Source: Lingula anatina (Eukaryota > Brachiopoda > Lingulata > Lingulida > Lingulidae). From it: a stretch of 33,705 bases of DNA. This document shows positions 11,501 to 27,184 of the stretch, piece after piece (the first letter of the stretch is position 1; each line of letters begins with the position of its first letter). Made by a program: the position numbers and the translations under genes. The stretch is from the NCBI RefSeq assembly GCF_001039355.2, contig NW_019775637.1, positions 21,281 through 54,985 on the forward strand. Reading direction: 5' to 3'. The notes under the pieces are model-generated. The model had not been told where the DNA came from, did no database searches, and saw only the letters and a list, made by a program, of their open reading frames with translations.

Positions 11501-12335
11501 TGTTTAATCTTTGACCCAAAATACAATGGATCAAATGTTTTAAAACGTATTTGGAGTACTTTGATGCAAAATGTTGTTTTCCTTGTGTTGTTCAATATGG
11601 TGTTGTTTTGCGTCAACGTGTCTTTTTATTTCAAGATTTTGTATCTCTAAGGCGTGTTGGTTGGCGCAGTTGTGGCAGCACTGGTGATAACATTTGGGGT
11701 CGCGGTTGCTTTATTCGTCCTGTATCATGTGAGTAAAAAAATGTACAGTTACATTTTTATTCCACTTTAGTTTTCTGGTAAGAAAATACATGAGTTATTT
11801 TATGATGGTGCAAAAGTTATTAAGATTTATTGACACGATCGTATAAAATATATTCAAGAGAAGATACATAACTAAAGCAAAATTTTTTCAGACTTGTGTG
11901 AACATTTTGTTATGCAATAGATGTATCATTGACATTTTACGTTTGTAGAGGAGCATGATGCATAGATTTCGGAAGAATAGACAGTCTGCTGACACTGTTG
12001 AAGTGGAAGTTACGGAAGGCAACAATGAATACGCCGTGCTAGAAAGAAAACCAGATGTAAATGAGGTTAAGTACATAGAATCTACTCGTTTACTTTGTAT
12101 TACACAGCCCCCCCCCCCCCAAAAAAAAAAAAATCCATTTATCTGGTGTTTTGCTCACTGTCCTATACATGTGATATATGTGGGTCTTTTATTATTTGAC
12201 AGTAAGCTGCCATGAAACACCTTGCGTCTTGCAAAAATATTTCATTTTTTATCCACACGTTTATTTCAGCCGGATCACACTTACGCAGCACTTCAAGGAA
12301 AGATGACGTCATTCAATACGCTACCAAGAAAATAA
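8567..12335 (+). CDS. Gene 2: intact three-Ig transmembrane receptor with two YxxL motifs (subtype B)
   Basis: Predicted 462-residue type I receptor. Exons: 8567-8630 (signal peptide, hydrophobic core ALWVYLVCC), 9290-9643 (Ig1), 9966-10289 (Ig2), 10541-10801 (Ig3), 11347-11472 (Thr/Ser stalk), 11652-11728 (TM, GVLVGAVVAALVITFG), 11949-12065 and 12270-12335 (tail). The start is the ATG shared by all six first exons. Ig cysteines and core Trp are present in all three domains (LTCQW/VNWRQG/EYSCDV; LTCTAS/MKWYKG/MCAVEP; LNCQAR/YVWTSP/YTCFAT). The stalk is poly-Thr and contains a Cys in DTLTCTGG. The tail has EYAVLERKPDVNE joined to PDHTYAALQGKMTSFN and stops at TAA, giving YxxL-x12-YxxL. The intron 2 acceptor lies two codons off the usual position (exon opens FFIGND against DFLGNN). 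A 2.25-kb element separates its promoter block from the ATG, which may silence it. Confidence 0.9.
12108..12133. repeat. C13-A13 bipartite homopolymer in intron 7 of gene 2
   Basis: Thirteen C followed directly by thirteen A. The same intron position in gene 5 has C10-A9 (30702-30720), and in gene 1 only a short AAACCAAAAAAATT. It looks like slippage expansion of an ancestral CCAAAAAAA, and its length in the assembly may be inaccurate. Confidence 0.9.
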
Positions 12336-12949
12336 CTAGGAGAAGTTCCCAGGACAGTAAACGAACGCAACATCTACATCATCTTCACTGGACCGAAGAA
12401 CGTCAATTCCTCGACTGGACAACGAAGAGAATTAGAAAGAAAACTAATGTGTTAGATTTCAAAACGCTGATGTTAACAGCTGACATTAAAACGGGTTCCA
12501 GTCTGTCCAAACCACCAAGCTAACAATTCATCGAAAATACAGCGTATTTTGATAGTGATTTTGTCGAAAACTGGAACTGTTTATTTGAGCTCAAACGCCA
12601 AAAGAGTCCTGGTCCGACCAATGTTCAGTCAAAATTATTTCGGAGGCTGTCTGTTCTTAATTTGTGTGAGAAGAAATTATATTTACGGTAAAACGGCTGT
12701 AGGTATTATCACTCACATTTTAAGTTTATTAACACTCGCTTTCGCTTTCATATTATTTTATTTCATGATGTTACCGAGGGTTATATTAAACAAGGACAGT
12801 GTCGAGTGTACTACGGAGAAAAGGACACAGTGAAAGATACACGGCCTCCGTAGCCTCAATGATTTTGGCAAGCTTAAACTTTTTAAAATCGTAAACTCGT
12901 AGGCCGTATTATTATGATAGATGACATTGCACAGTTCCCGTGAGGGCAT
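12336..12949. other. 3' flank of gene 2, no gene seen
   Basis: This is the same downstream segment that follows genes 1 and 5, with shared strings such as CAGCTGACATTAAAACGG and TCACTCACATTTTAAG. It probably holds the 3' UTR. It ends abruptly at GAGGGCAT, where a palindromic element has replaced roughly 430 bp present after gene 5. Confidence 0.5.
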
Positions 12950-13102
12950 GATCGAGATACGGGGCCATGGAATCGAGACACTTTTGCACGTGCGCAAGCG
13001 TCTCGATTCCATGGCCCCGTTTCTCGAAATAGAATCGGTTATGGAATCGAGACACTTGCGCACGTGCGCAACATAGCGAACCTTTCGAGATACGGAGCCC
13101 TG
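12950..13102. mobile_element. GC-rich palindromic (foldback) element, truncated copy
   Basis: It is built of mirror-paired blocks: ATCGAGATACGGGGCCATGG, GAATCGAGACAC, a CACGTG-containing loop, then the reverse complement ending in CCATGGCCCCG. It ends GGAGCCCTG at 13102. Read in reverse it matches the left part of the larger element at 24878-25496 from its CAGGGCTCC end, so the two are opposite-orientation copies of one family. It carries no coding gene; the apparent protein reads across it are by-products of the repeats. Confidence 0.75.
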
Positions 13103-14064
13103 CTTTTGTCAATAAATGTTTTTTTATCTTTTGGGCAATAAGCTGAAGGACTTTATTTACTTGGCAATTAATATGTATTTCTTTGGACATGTCCTGTGCT
13201 TTTAAAATTGAGCAGTGATAAAACGATAATGAAGAATGACCACATCAATTTCGAGAAATGCAAATATCTACGGTTCCCAACCAAGTAACAACATGTATCT
13301 GTAAAGTTTTTTTCGTGCTGTTGGTGGACAGAGCATTAAATTTGTGCAATTTCGACAATCAAGCGATATATTACACTTTCACATGGCCCGTTTTTCTGGT
13401 AGTAACTAAGTTAACATTTAGCACAAAATTAAGACTTGGTTGTGAATTACGACCTAGTGCCAGGAATTGGTTTTAATTTTGGTATAGGAGATACGTGCCC
13501 TAAATCACGTTCCATTTAACATTGCTTATTCTTCTATTATATATGTTCTCTTTAAAGATTTTTTTAGCCAAAATTGCACATCAATGAAAAATAGATAAAA
13601 ACCATGAAAGGAAACGCACATCTCGTCAAATGAATTCATAGTAAGTATGGCTGAGGGAATTTCTTGTGATGATATCAAACTTTGGTTTAGGCTCTCTCAG
13701 ATGCTTTCTAGTACAGCAAATTAAAAACCGGACTGGTGTAAATATCCAAGGGGATACAAACCGACGTTTTATAATAGGTCACCTTGTGGAAAAGCAAAAA
13801 TTCACAAACAAAGACATAACCCTGTAAAAAAATATCCACTCCAGCTGATTTTCGGGCTTGAGGTGTATTGTGAGTCTGAGAATAACACAGTCCTAAACTA
13901 CCTTCACCAAAAGTCACAACGATAAGCTCAGTGTGACAGTTGACCTAATGTCAAACTTAATCAATGTTTTCTAAACAGTCACGCTGTCGTTAGGTGAGTG
14001 ATAAAACACGGAATTAGTACAGTTTGAGGACAAAGTGAAGCTCAGTTGACACGAAGCGTTCAAA
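13103..14064 (+). promoter_or_regulatory. Upstream block of the kinase receptor gene 3
   Basis: This is nearly identical to 32295-33270, the DNA before exon 1 of gene 6, apart from short indels such as one near 13330. It also shares its last 150-200 bases with the regions before genes 2, 4 and 5 (AAAAGTCACAACGATAAGCT, CACGCTGTCGTTAGGTGAGT). Its position and conservation suggest the promoter and 5' UTR; no core promoter element is certain. Confidence 0.5.
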
Positions 14065-19487
<5,423 letters not shown>

Positions 19488-20150
19488 AGTACTGACTACG
19501 TCAATTTTTTTGTATAATATATATGCTCTCAACGACAAACTTATTCGGTAGATTCTTTGTGTGTTTGTCTGCTTGTTTATTTATTCATTTATTTATCTTT
19601 CTTTTTTTTTTTTTTTTTTTTGGGGGGGGGGGGGGCACTAATTCAAAAACGCCAGAATTGAATTTAATTCAAATGTAATTTATTTCCATTGCTGAGAATT
19701 TTCCTGGGAGAAAAAACGCCGCAAACTCATTCGCCAAGCTAAGCAGATATCATTACGACAACAGAAGTCACTGGTACACAGCAGCGCATTTTAGTTTCAA
19801 AGACCTTGGCTTATTTCACTTATGTGCTACTTTGGTGTCCACCCTATTTAAACACGCAGATATGTTAATAGATGCACACATTTTTTGAATAATAAACCAC
19901 TTTTTAGATCTGCATTTTTTCAAATAGATTGTTTTGATATACATTACAACACTTAACGCTACGAGGTGAGCTTGAAAATTATTCAAGGGACCTTCTCGCT
20001 TTCCATGCCTTTTAAAGGAAAGAAACTGTTAGAATTTAAGTTAAAAAAGTATGATGATCTGAACCCCCCCAAACAAACTTGATTCTATTATGACATATTT
20101 GTATTTGAAGGTTCTGATCCAAAATTTTGCATGCAAACAAAACATCAAAG
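19488..20150. other. 3' flank of gene 3, no gene seen
   Basis: No similarity to the downstream segments of the kinase-less genes was seen. It contains a T20-G14 tract (19602-19635), the reverse-complement form of the C-A tracts elsewhere in the array. AT-rich DNA with a possible AATAATAAA poly(A) context near 19888 follows. No open frame of note. Confidence 0.5.
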
Positions 20151-20613
20151 GCAACAGGATATGCACGCCTCGACAAATAACCTCATACTAAGTATGGAAG
20201 AAGGGATATTGTTTTGGTTATCTCGGCTAGCTTCCATTACAGCAAATTTAAAACATGACATAAAAACCGCCTTTTAAAATGTGTCAATTTGTGTAAAGGC
20301 AAAGACTCACAAAGAAGGGCATGATTCAGCGAAAATTAAAATATCCATTCCAGCTGATTTTTGAACGTGAGGCGTATTGTGAATTTGGCAATAACATTTT
20401 AAGTTGATATCAACGCCGTTCACTGTCACGGTTTCACTGCCCTAATTTTTCTACAGCAAGAGTCACAACGTTATAAGCTCAAGGTTATATTTGACCCCTT
20501 ATGTCAAATAATAAGTTTTCTCAACAAACATGCTGTTGTTATGTAAATGGTTAAACACGGAAGTAATGCAGCTCGGGGACAAAGATGAGATCAGCTAACA
20601 CGCACCGTTCAAA
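20151..20613 (+). promoter_or_regulatory. Upstream block of gene 4
   Basis: Homologous to the other upstream blocks: it shares CATTCCAGCTGATTTTTGAACGTGA-type sequence near 20345, GTCACAACGTTATAAGCTCA, and TGCTGTTGTTATGTAAATGG close to the start codon. It is intact up to exon 1 and serves as the empty-site reference for the transposon before gene 2. No core promoter element is certain. Confidence 0.5.
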
Positions 20614-23600
20614 ATGGGCGACAAACTACACAATATTGTGCGAGCACTGTGGATATACCTGGTTTGCTGGCATCAGGGTAAGATTTACATGCAATACAAG
20701 GGCTGGATACGTCAGCTGTGCTTGAAACAAACCATGGCCATGGCCACTACTTCAAAATCTGAGATCCGCCTTTTAATCAAAATTACTAAGTTGGTGCGCG
20801 GAACGCCCTTTTTTATGTCCCGTTCACTCCGTGCTGCCACCCGTTTTACAGGGAATTCGTCCCATCCACGATCACTACGATGGTCTGTGGCGGGGTATTT
20901 AGTTAAAACAGATTTTAACAAAGGATGAAACAATTCACAACAGGTTACTAATACTAGTTGTTACACTTGAGACCCGTTTTACTAAAGAAAGTTGGTGTTA
21001 AATTTAAATTCGACTCTTTCAGTTTACTTTAACCTAAGATGAACAAGAGACGCTCCCAGGAGGGGAGACCTTTCCCAGGGCAACTCAATTCAATGACCTG
21101 AAATATTTTGGCTTGCTTTGTCAAATAAAAAAAACAGCTGTTTTTCAGACAATTGACCTAATCTTTAACATTGGCATCAGTATTTGCCCGAATTATTCTT
21201 TTGTAATATCGACCCTTGGTTTTCTAGTAATCATCGGATTTTCCAAATCCCCGCAGTATGAAGTTAGGCCCTAGCCTATCAAACGTAAACCACATTTATT
21301 TCGTTGCATTTCTTATGAATAGTAAAAGGGGGTCCGATCATTTGCACTTAATCAAACCTGATCCACCTTTCGCTAGTCCAAGCCCTTTAATCCGAGGTTA
21401 CGTTTACTTAGATTTTACGTCGAATGTAAACAATTTTTGATTGTTCGGGCTATTGTCATGCACCTATTTTGTCCAGGTTTAAAAAAATCATTTCACTTGC
21501 AGTACTTTCTTTTGACGTCACAAAATCTGGACAGACATATGTTCAAGCAGGATCACAAACTACTTTGACATGTCAGTGGACACCACCAGCTGGGCTTGTA
21601 CTTCTTAGAGTAAAGTGGAGACAAGGCTCTACAGTAATAGTAACTGCCATAATACCTAGCTATACACCACTGTATCATGACACCAGTATAAAAGACCGCG
21701 TGGCACTGGGCACTCTCACCTCCACAAGTACCAGTACATCAATAACATTAACAGGATTACAGTGTCCAGGTGATATTGCAGAGTATTCATGTGAGGTGCT
21801 TACAACTTCAATAGTAGACGATATTGGAACAGCAAGTTTCAACGTCAGTCTCTTTGGTAAGTGGAATAATAAAGACGTTTTCATGTAGTTCTTTCGCATA
21901 AAATAATGTTCTACACACATACAAGATAGGCTGTTTAGTTACTTATATATTTGGATAATTATATATTTATGTCATATTTCGAAAATTAGTTATCAAGTTT
22001 TAATAAATGTAGTTACGGTATATTGAATGGTTGACGCCTTTTTCGTGAAAACTGAATGAATAATTGAAAGAAGTCATTTTAGTTCATCTCATTCTCAAAT
22101 TTGCAAGATTTGTGCGACGATTATTTCTTTTCTAGATTTCCTGGGATATAATATCACAATCACATCCTCACCAAGTCAGATACAAGCAGATCAGAATGCC
22201 TTTCTGACTTGTACAGCCAGTAATATTGGGCGACCACCAGGCGTCATGAAGTGGTACAAAGCCGACCAAGAAATCACCACTGGATTTACTCAGCAGACAA
22301 ATATCAATAGTGATGGTTGTACCTATAATGGAGTTAGTATTCTGAGTATTACACCAACATCCCTGGATGATGGAGTTATGTTTAACTGTGCTGTTGAACC
22401 AAACTCTACAGTGATTGGAGACTCCTCAAAGCAAGGAAGGTATACACTGGATGTACGATGTAAGTATTTCATGTCTTTAAATTTATGTAAAAAGTGTCAC
22501 CGGATAAAAAGTGCCAATTTTATTAATAACCATTAAGTTTTAAATCGCATTTAATTAGTTCATTGATGTTACCCAGATAGACTTTGACGGAAGAAATTTG
22601 TATTACACAATGTTTTTCATATCTTTCATCTTTGAGTTGAGAAACAAGAATAATGTCATTTTTGATTGTTTGTAGCATATTCCATGCCTCTGTATAAATA
22701 GTTTCAGTGATAGTGTAATGTTATGCTATGTTATGTGGTAAAACATAAAGTCATTTTCATTTGAATGTTTAATTATCTGGAATATTTTGTTCATTATATC
22801 TCAGACCCAGTGCCAGAGGTGCCAACGGTGACATCATCCACTGGTACATGGACAGTTGACCAGGGGGCAACTTTTACTCTCAACTGTCAGGCAAGCGGCA
22901 ATCCAAGTCCAAGCTTTGTGTGGACCAGTCCAGATAATACCAACTCTACTGGCTCTCAGCTTGTGCTGACACTGTCCACTACTGGAAATTATTTGTATAC
23001 TTGCTTTGTCACCAACAGTTTGACGACAACACCACTGTCAGCAGGTGTCACAGTGACAGTACAGGGTAGGTGTTATATCAAAATTCAAATCATGGAAAAG
23101 TTGGTAACGCTGTATGAAATATCTCCAGGTTTTTTATTGGTATTTGTGTTTAAGAAGGGGTTACTTGATAAACAGAGTTCCAAGGGACCCGTAGTGCTGC
23201 TATCTCCATCTGTTGCATTGAGAGATAAAACACAAAGCAGAGCAAAATAAGCATTGTTACCAGACATCCAGGCAAGGTCTTCCCTGTCACCAAGGTGCTC
23301 ATACCTTTATCACACCATGAAATGTTCCACAACTAAAAAAAACGTGAAACGAGTGAAATCCATGGACCCTATGTAAGCCTAGAAATTTAGAAATCAGAAT
23401 ACGGTTTGAGCATGGTAACAATTGTCTAAACCGTTTCGGGCAGAACATACCATTTTTATTAAGGGAAAAGTGCTGAAATTTCCTTTCCTTTTTAAAGTGC
23501 AAATGTGATAATTTAGAGACTAACATGACTTAGACAAAAATGGAAGTCGTTTGTTTTATTTGACTTACAGCCAATTGATCCAATTTCTTGTTGTCCTATG

Positions 23601-24291
23601 CTTGAAAGAGAAAACTACCACAACATCAACAACAATATCAACGACACCAGTAGCAGTAGCATCGTCAACAACTGACACACTTACAGGAGGCGAGGTTCTA
23701 CATAGCACAGGTAATTGGCGGGGCTGAATGGAAATATGTTTAAGCTTTGACCCCAAATATAGTGGATTAAATATTTTAAAACGTATTTGGAGTACATAGA
23801 TGCAAAATGTTCTTTTCGTTGTGTTGTTCAATTTGATGTTGTTTTGCGTCAATGTGCCTTTTTATTTCAAAATTTTGTATCTCTAAGGCGTGTTGACTGG
23901 TGCAGTTGTGGCAGCCGTGGTGATAACATTTGGAGTCGCGGTTGCTTTATTTGTCCTGTATCATGTACGTAGAAAAAAGTACAGTTATATTTTTTATTCT
24001 ACTATAGTTTTCTGGTAAGAAAATACATGAGTTATTTCATGATGGTGCAAAAGTTATTGAGATTTATTTACACGATCTTTTAAAATGTATTCAAGATACA
24101 TAACTGAAGCAAGAGTTTTTCGGACTTGTGTGTACATTTTGTTATACAATAGATATATCATTGACTTTTTTCGTTTGTAGAGGAGCATGGTGCATAGATT
24201 TCGGAATGATAGACAATTTGGCGACACTGTTGAAGTGGATGTTATGGAAAGCAACAATGAATACGTCGTGCTAGAAGAAAACCATATATAA
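20614..24291 (+). CDS. Gene 4: three-Ig transmembrane receptor with a shortened tail (subtype A)
   Basis: Predicted 430-residue receptor. Exons: 20614-20677 (signal peptide, ALWIYLVCW), 21503-21856 (Ig1), 22136-22459 (Ig2), 22805-23065 (Ig3), 23609-23710 (stalk, seven codons shorter than in gene 1), 23888-23964 (TM) and 24181-24291 (tail). The Ig signatures are complete (LTCQW/VKWRQG/EYSCEV; LTCTAS/MKWYKA/FNCAVE; LNCQAS/FVWTSP/YTCFVT). The tail keeps one motif, EYVVL, but a missing base after CTAGAA makes it stop at TAA 24289-24291. The usual donor after this exon is also changed (AAGCTAATA where gene 3 has AAGGTAATG). The homologous last exon survives downstream, unused. Like gene 1, the stalk reads DTLTGGEVLHSTG and has no Cys. 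It could be a natural short-tail receptor or a decaying copy. Confidence 0.85.
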
Positions 24292-24516
24292 GTAAGCTAA
24301 TAATACCAACCAGGTAGTAGATAAAAAGTTTTGTTTAGTTTAAAAACGGTATCTCATATTGCATATCCAAAAGGTTGCATTCATCTGGCGATTTACTCAC
24401 TGTCCGATTGTTGGATTTCTGACTATTTGGGTTTTATATCATTTGGTAGAAAGTTGCCATGAACCACCTTCCGTCTTGCAAAAATATGTCATTTTTTATC
24501 CACACGTTTATTTCAG

Positions 24517-24687
24517 CCGGATCACACTTACGCAGCACTTCAAGGAAGGATGACGTCATTCAATACTCCACCAAGAAAAATAACTAGGAGAAGTGCGCAG
24601 GAGGGTAAACGAATGCGACATCCACATCATCACTACTGGACCAAAGTACGTCAATTCCTCGGCCGGACAACGAACGCACAGAATTAG
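24517..24687 (+). pseudogene. Stranded last exon (tail 2) of gene 4
   Basis: A good acceptor (TTTATTTCAG) precedes PDHTYAALQGRMTSFN, the second tyrosine-motif exon. It is not reachable in frame because the preceding exon stops early and its donor is altered. An extra A (AGAAAAATAAC against AGAAAATAAC in genes 2 and 5) removes the usual stop, so the frame would run on through a His-rich stretch (RHPHHHY) to TAG at 24685-24687. Confidence 0.7.
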
Positions 24688-24877
24688 AAAGAAAACTAAT
24701 GTGTCAGATTTCAAAACGCTGCTGTTAACACCTGATATAAAAACGGGTCCCAATCTGTCCAAACCACCAAGCTAACAATTCAACGAAAAGATAGACAACT
24801 ATCAAACGCCAGTATTTTGACAGTGATTTTCTCGAAAACTGGAACTTTTTATATAAGCTGAAACGCTAAAAGTAGTC

Positions 24878-25496
24878 CAGGGCTCCATATCTCGAAAGGT
24901 TCGCTATGTTGCGCACGTACGTTAGTGTCTCGATTCCATAACCGATTCTATTTCGAGATACGGGGCCATGGAATCGAGACACACTTGCACGTGCGCAAGT
25001 GTCTCGATTCCATGGCCCCGTATCTCGAAATAGAATCGGTTTGGAATCGAGACACTAACGTGCGCAAGTGTCTCGATTCCATGGCCCCGTATCTCGAAAT
25101 AGAATCGGTTTGGAATCGAGACACTAACGTACGTGCGCAATANGCCCTGGGCTCGTATCGACCGAGCGGAAGCGTCTCGATTCCATAACTCGCTTACTCG
25201 CTCCATATAATACATCGTAGCCTCTATGCGATATTGCTATTCGCAGCATTTAAGACATTTTATTCATGAATTTGAAAATTTTACATTAAAGAAACCCTGG
25301 ATTTTTTACTTTTGATTACTGTTTATTACAATTTAGTCTAGCTCTGATTTATATAAAATACATCTTCATCATTTTTATCTATAAACTTCTTTGTATTTTA
25401 TGTTGTACAGTCTATTGAACATTTTATGGATTTTAGACTCGAAACAAATACACTATTAAATATTAACTTGCAATGCTTTCGAGTTACGGGGCCCTG
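24878..25496. mobile_element. GC-rich palindromic element of about 619 bp with repeated hairpins
   Basis: The ends are inverted: left CAGGGCTCCATATCTCGAAA, right (reverse-complemented) CAGGGCCCCGTAACTCGAAA. Inside are three or more head-to-head units of TCGAGATACGGGGCCATGG, GAATCGAGACAC and a CACGTGCGC loop, each followed by its reverse complement. The right half (25205-25470) is AT-rich. One N occurs at 25143, probably because the hairpins were hard to sequence. It interrupts the flank after gene 4 relative to gene 1 (AGAGCCCTGGTCCGACCAAT at about 4904). A target duplication is not clear. Non-coding. Confidence 0.75.
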
Positions 25497-27184
25497 ATCC
25501 CACGACTGTTCAGTCAAAATGACTTTGAAGGCTACCTGTTCGTAATTTGTGTGAGAAACAAATTGTATTTTTTAAATAAGTATATGGTCAAACAGCTGTA
25601 GGTACATGTAGGCCTATTACCATTCACCTGCAGGTGCATAAACACTCGCTTTCGCTTTCAGGTTATTTATTTCATGATATTACTAAGTTTATAATATAAA
25701 ACAAAGAGAGTCCCGACTGTTCTACGATGAAAAGGACACAGAGAAAGATACACGGCCACCGTAGCCTTTGAGATTTTGTCAAGCTAAAAGTTATAACAAA
25801 ATTTTTTAATCGAAAGCTCGTAGCCCGTCTCATTATCGTAGATGGCACCTTGCAGTGATCGTGGCAATGGTTGAACTAGATGTTGGTTTCTTTCCCTTCC
25901 ATCTTTGCTGTTTTTAGCGGCCATAACAATGGTTAAGATACTTGACATTCAGTGTAATACACTTGCATGGATTTGAAGTTGTGTGTGTCCTTAGAAAGGG
26001 TCCCGTACGATTGCTTTTCAACCTAAAATCTGATTTGTGAATCAATTATCCAGAATTAAAACCTTGCATGAATCCTTTCTATCTGTCAGATGTGCGTTTA
26101 TACGACCTAAAATTATGTCCTTGTCTTTGATAATGAAATTTCTTAGATATCCTGACAATAAAGTCCTGCTTTTCACTATAAATTTTCTTTATCTTTTGGG
26201 CAAAAGGCTGAAGGGCTTTATTAGCTTTGCAATTAATATGTATTTCTTTAAAGATGTTTTCCCGTGCTTTTAAGTGTTTTAAGAACTTCAGCAGTGACAA
26301 AACAATAACGAAGAATGAGCACATCAAGTGCGAGAAATGCAAATAACTACGATTCCCAACCAAGTAACAACATTTATCTGTAAAGTATTTTTTCGTACTG
26401 TTGGTAGACATGGCAACTCATTTAAAAGAGAAGTTCACATACATGTAAATTTGCGCAATTTTTGACATTCAAGCTATATAACACACTTTCACATAATCCG
26501 TTTTTCTGGTATTAACTACGTAAAATTTTAGCACAGAATTAAGCATGGTCCAAGACTTGGTTGTGAACTACAGTCTGGTGCCAGCAATTGATTTTAATTT
26601 TGGTTTAGAAGACACGGGCCCTAAATAACGTTCTATTGAACATTGCTAATTCTTCTATGACATTTGTTCTCTTTAAAGATTTTTAGTCAAAATTGCACAT
26701 CAAACAGATAAAAACCATGAAAGAAAACGTACATCTCGTCAAATGACTTGTGACGACATCTAACTTTGTTTTAGGCTCTCTCGGATGCTTTCTAGTACAG
26801 CATATTAAGAACCGGACTGGTGTTAATATCCAAGGGGAAACAAACCGACTTTTTAAAATATGAAATTGGCATATTATGTAAAAGCAAAAATTAACAAACG
26901 AAGACATAACTCTATGAAAAATATCCATCCCAGTTGATTTGCGAACTTGAGGTGTATTGTGAGTTTGAGAACATTAACGTTGATATCAACACAGTTCTAT
27001 TTCACTGCCCTAAATTACCTTCACCAAAAGTCACAAAGATAAGCTAAGTGTGATACTTGACCTCCTCATGTCAAACCTTGTCGAAGTTTTCTGAACAAGC
27101 ACACTGTTGTTAGGTGAACGGTCAAGCACGGAAGTAATACAGTTCAAGGACAAATTTGAGGTCAGTTGACAAGCAGCGTTCAAA
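25497..27184 (+). promoter_or_regulatory. 3' flank of gene 4 merging into the upstream block of gene 5
   Basis: The first part (25497-25900) matches the downstream segment of the other genes. From about 26060 it matches the long upstream blocks before genes 3 and 6 (GGTTCCCAACCAAGTAACAAC-like, ATATCCAAGGGG). The last 130 bases carry the conserved AAAGTCACAAAGATAAGCTA and CTGTTGTTAGGTGAACGGTC, ending GAGGTCAGTTGAC just before exon 1. No gene was seen; only the part near exon 1 is proposed as promoter. Confidence 0.45.

Noticed and set aside
12912-13190. Minus- and plus-strand open frames over the palindromic elements (also 24922-25215)
   Set aside because: The peptides are the same repeat read on both strands; open frames result from the palindrome period, not from coding.
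13708-13917. Minus-strand frame conserved at 13708-13917 and 32914-33123
   Set aside because: Conservation is explained by duplication of the whole upstream block; non-coding DNA around it is equally conserved.
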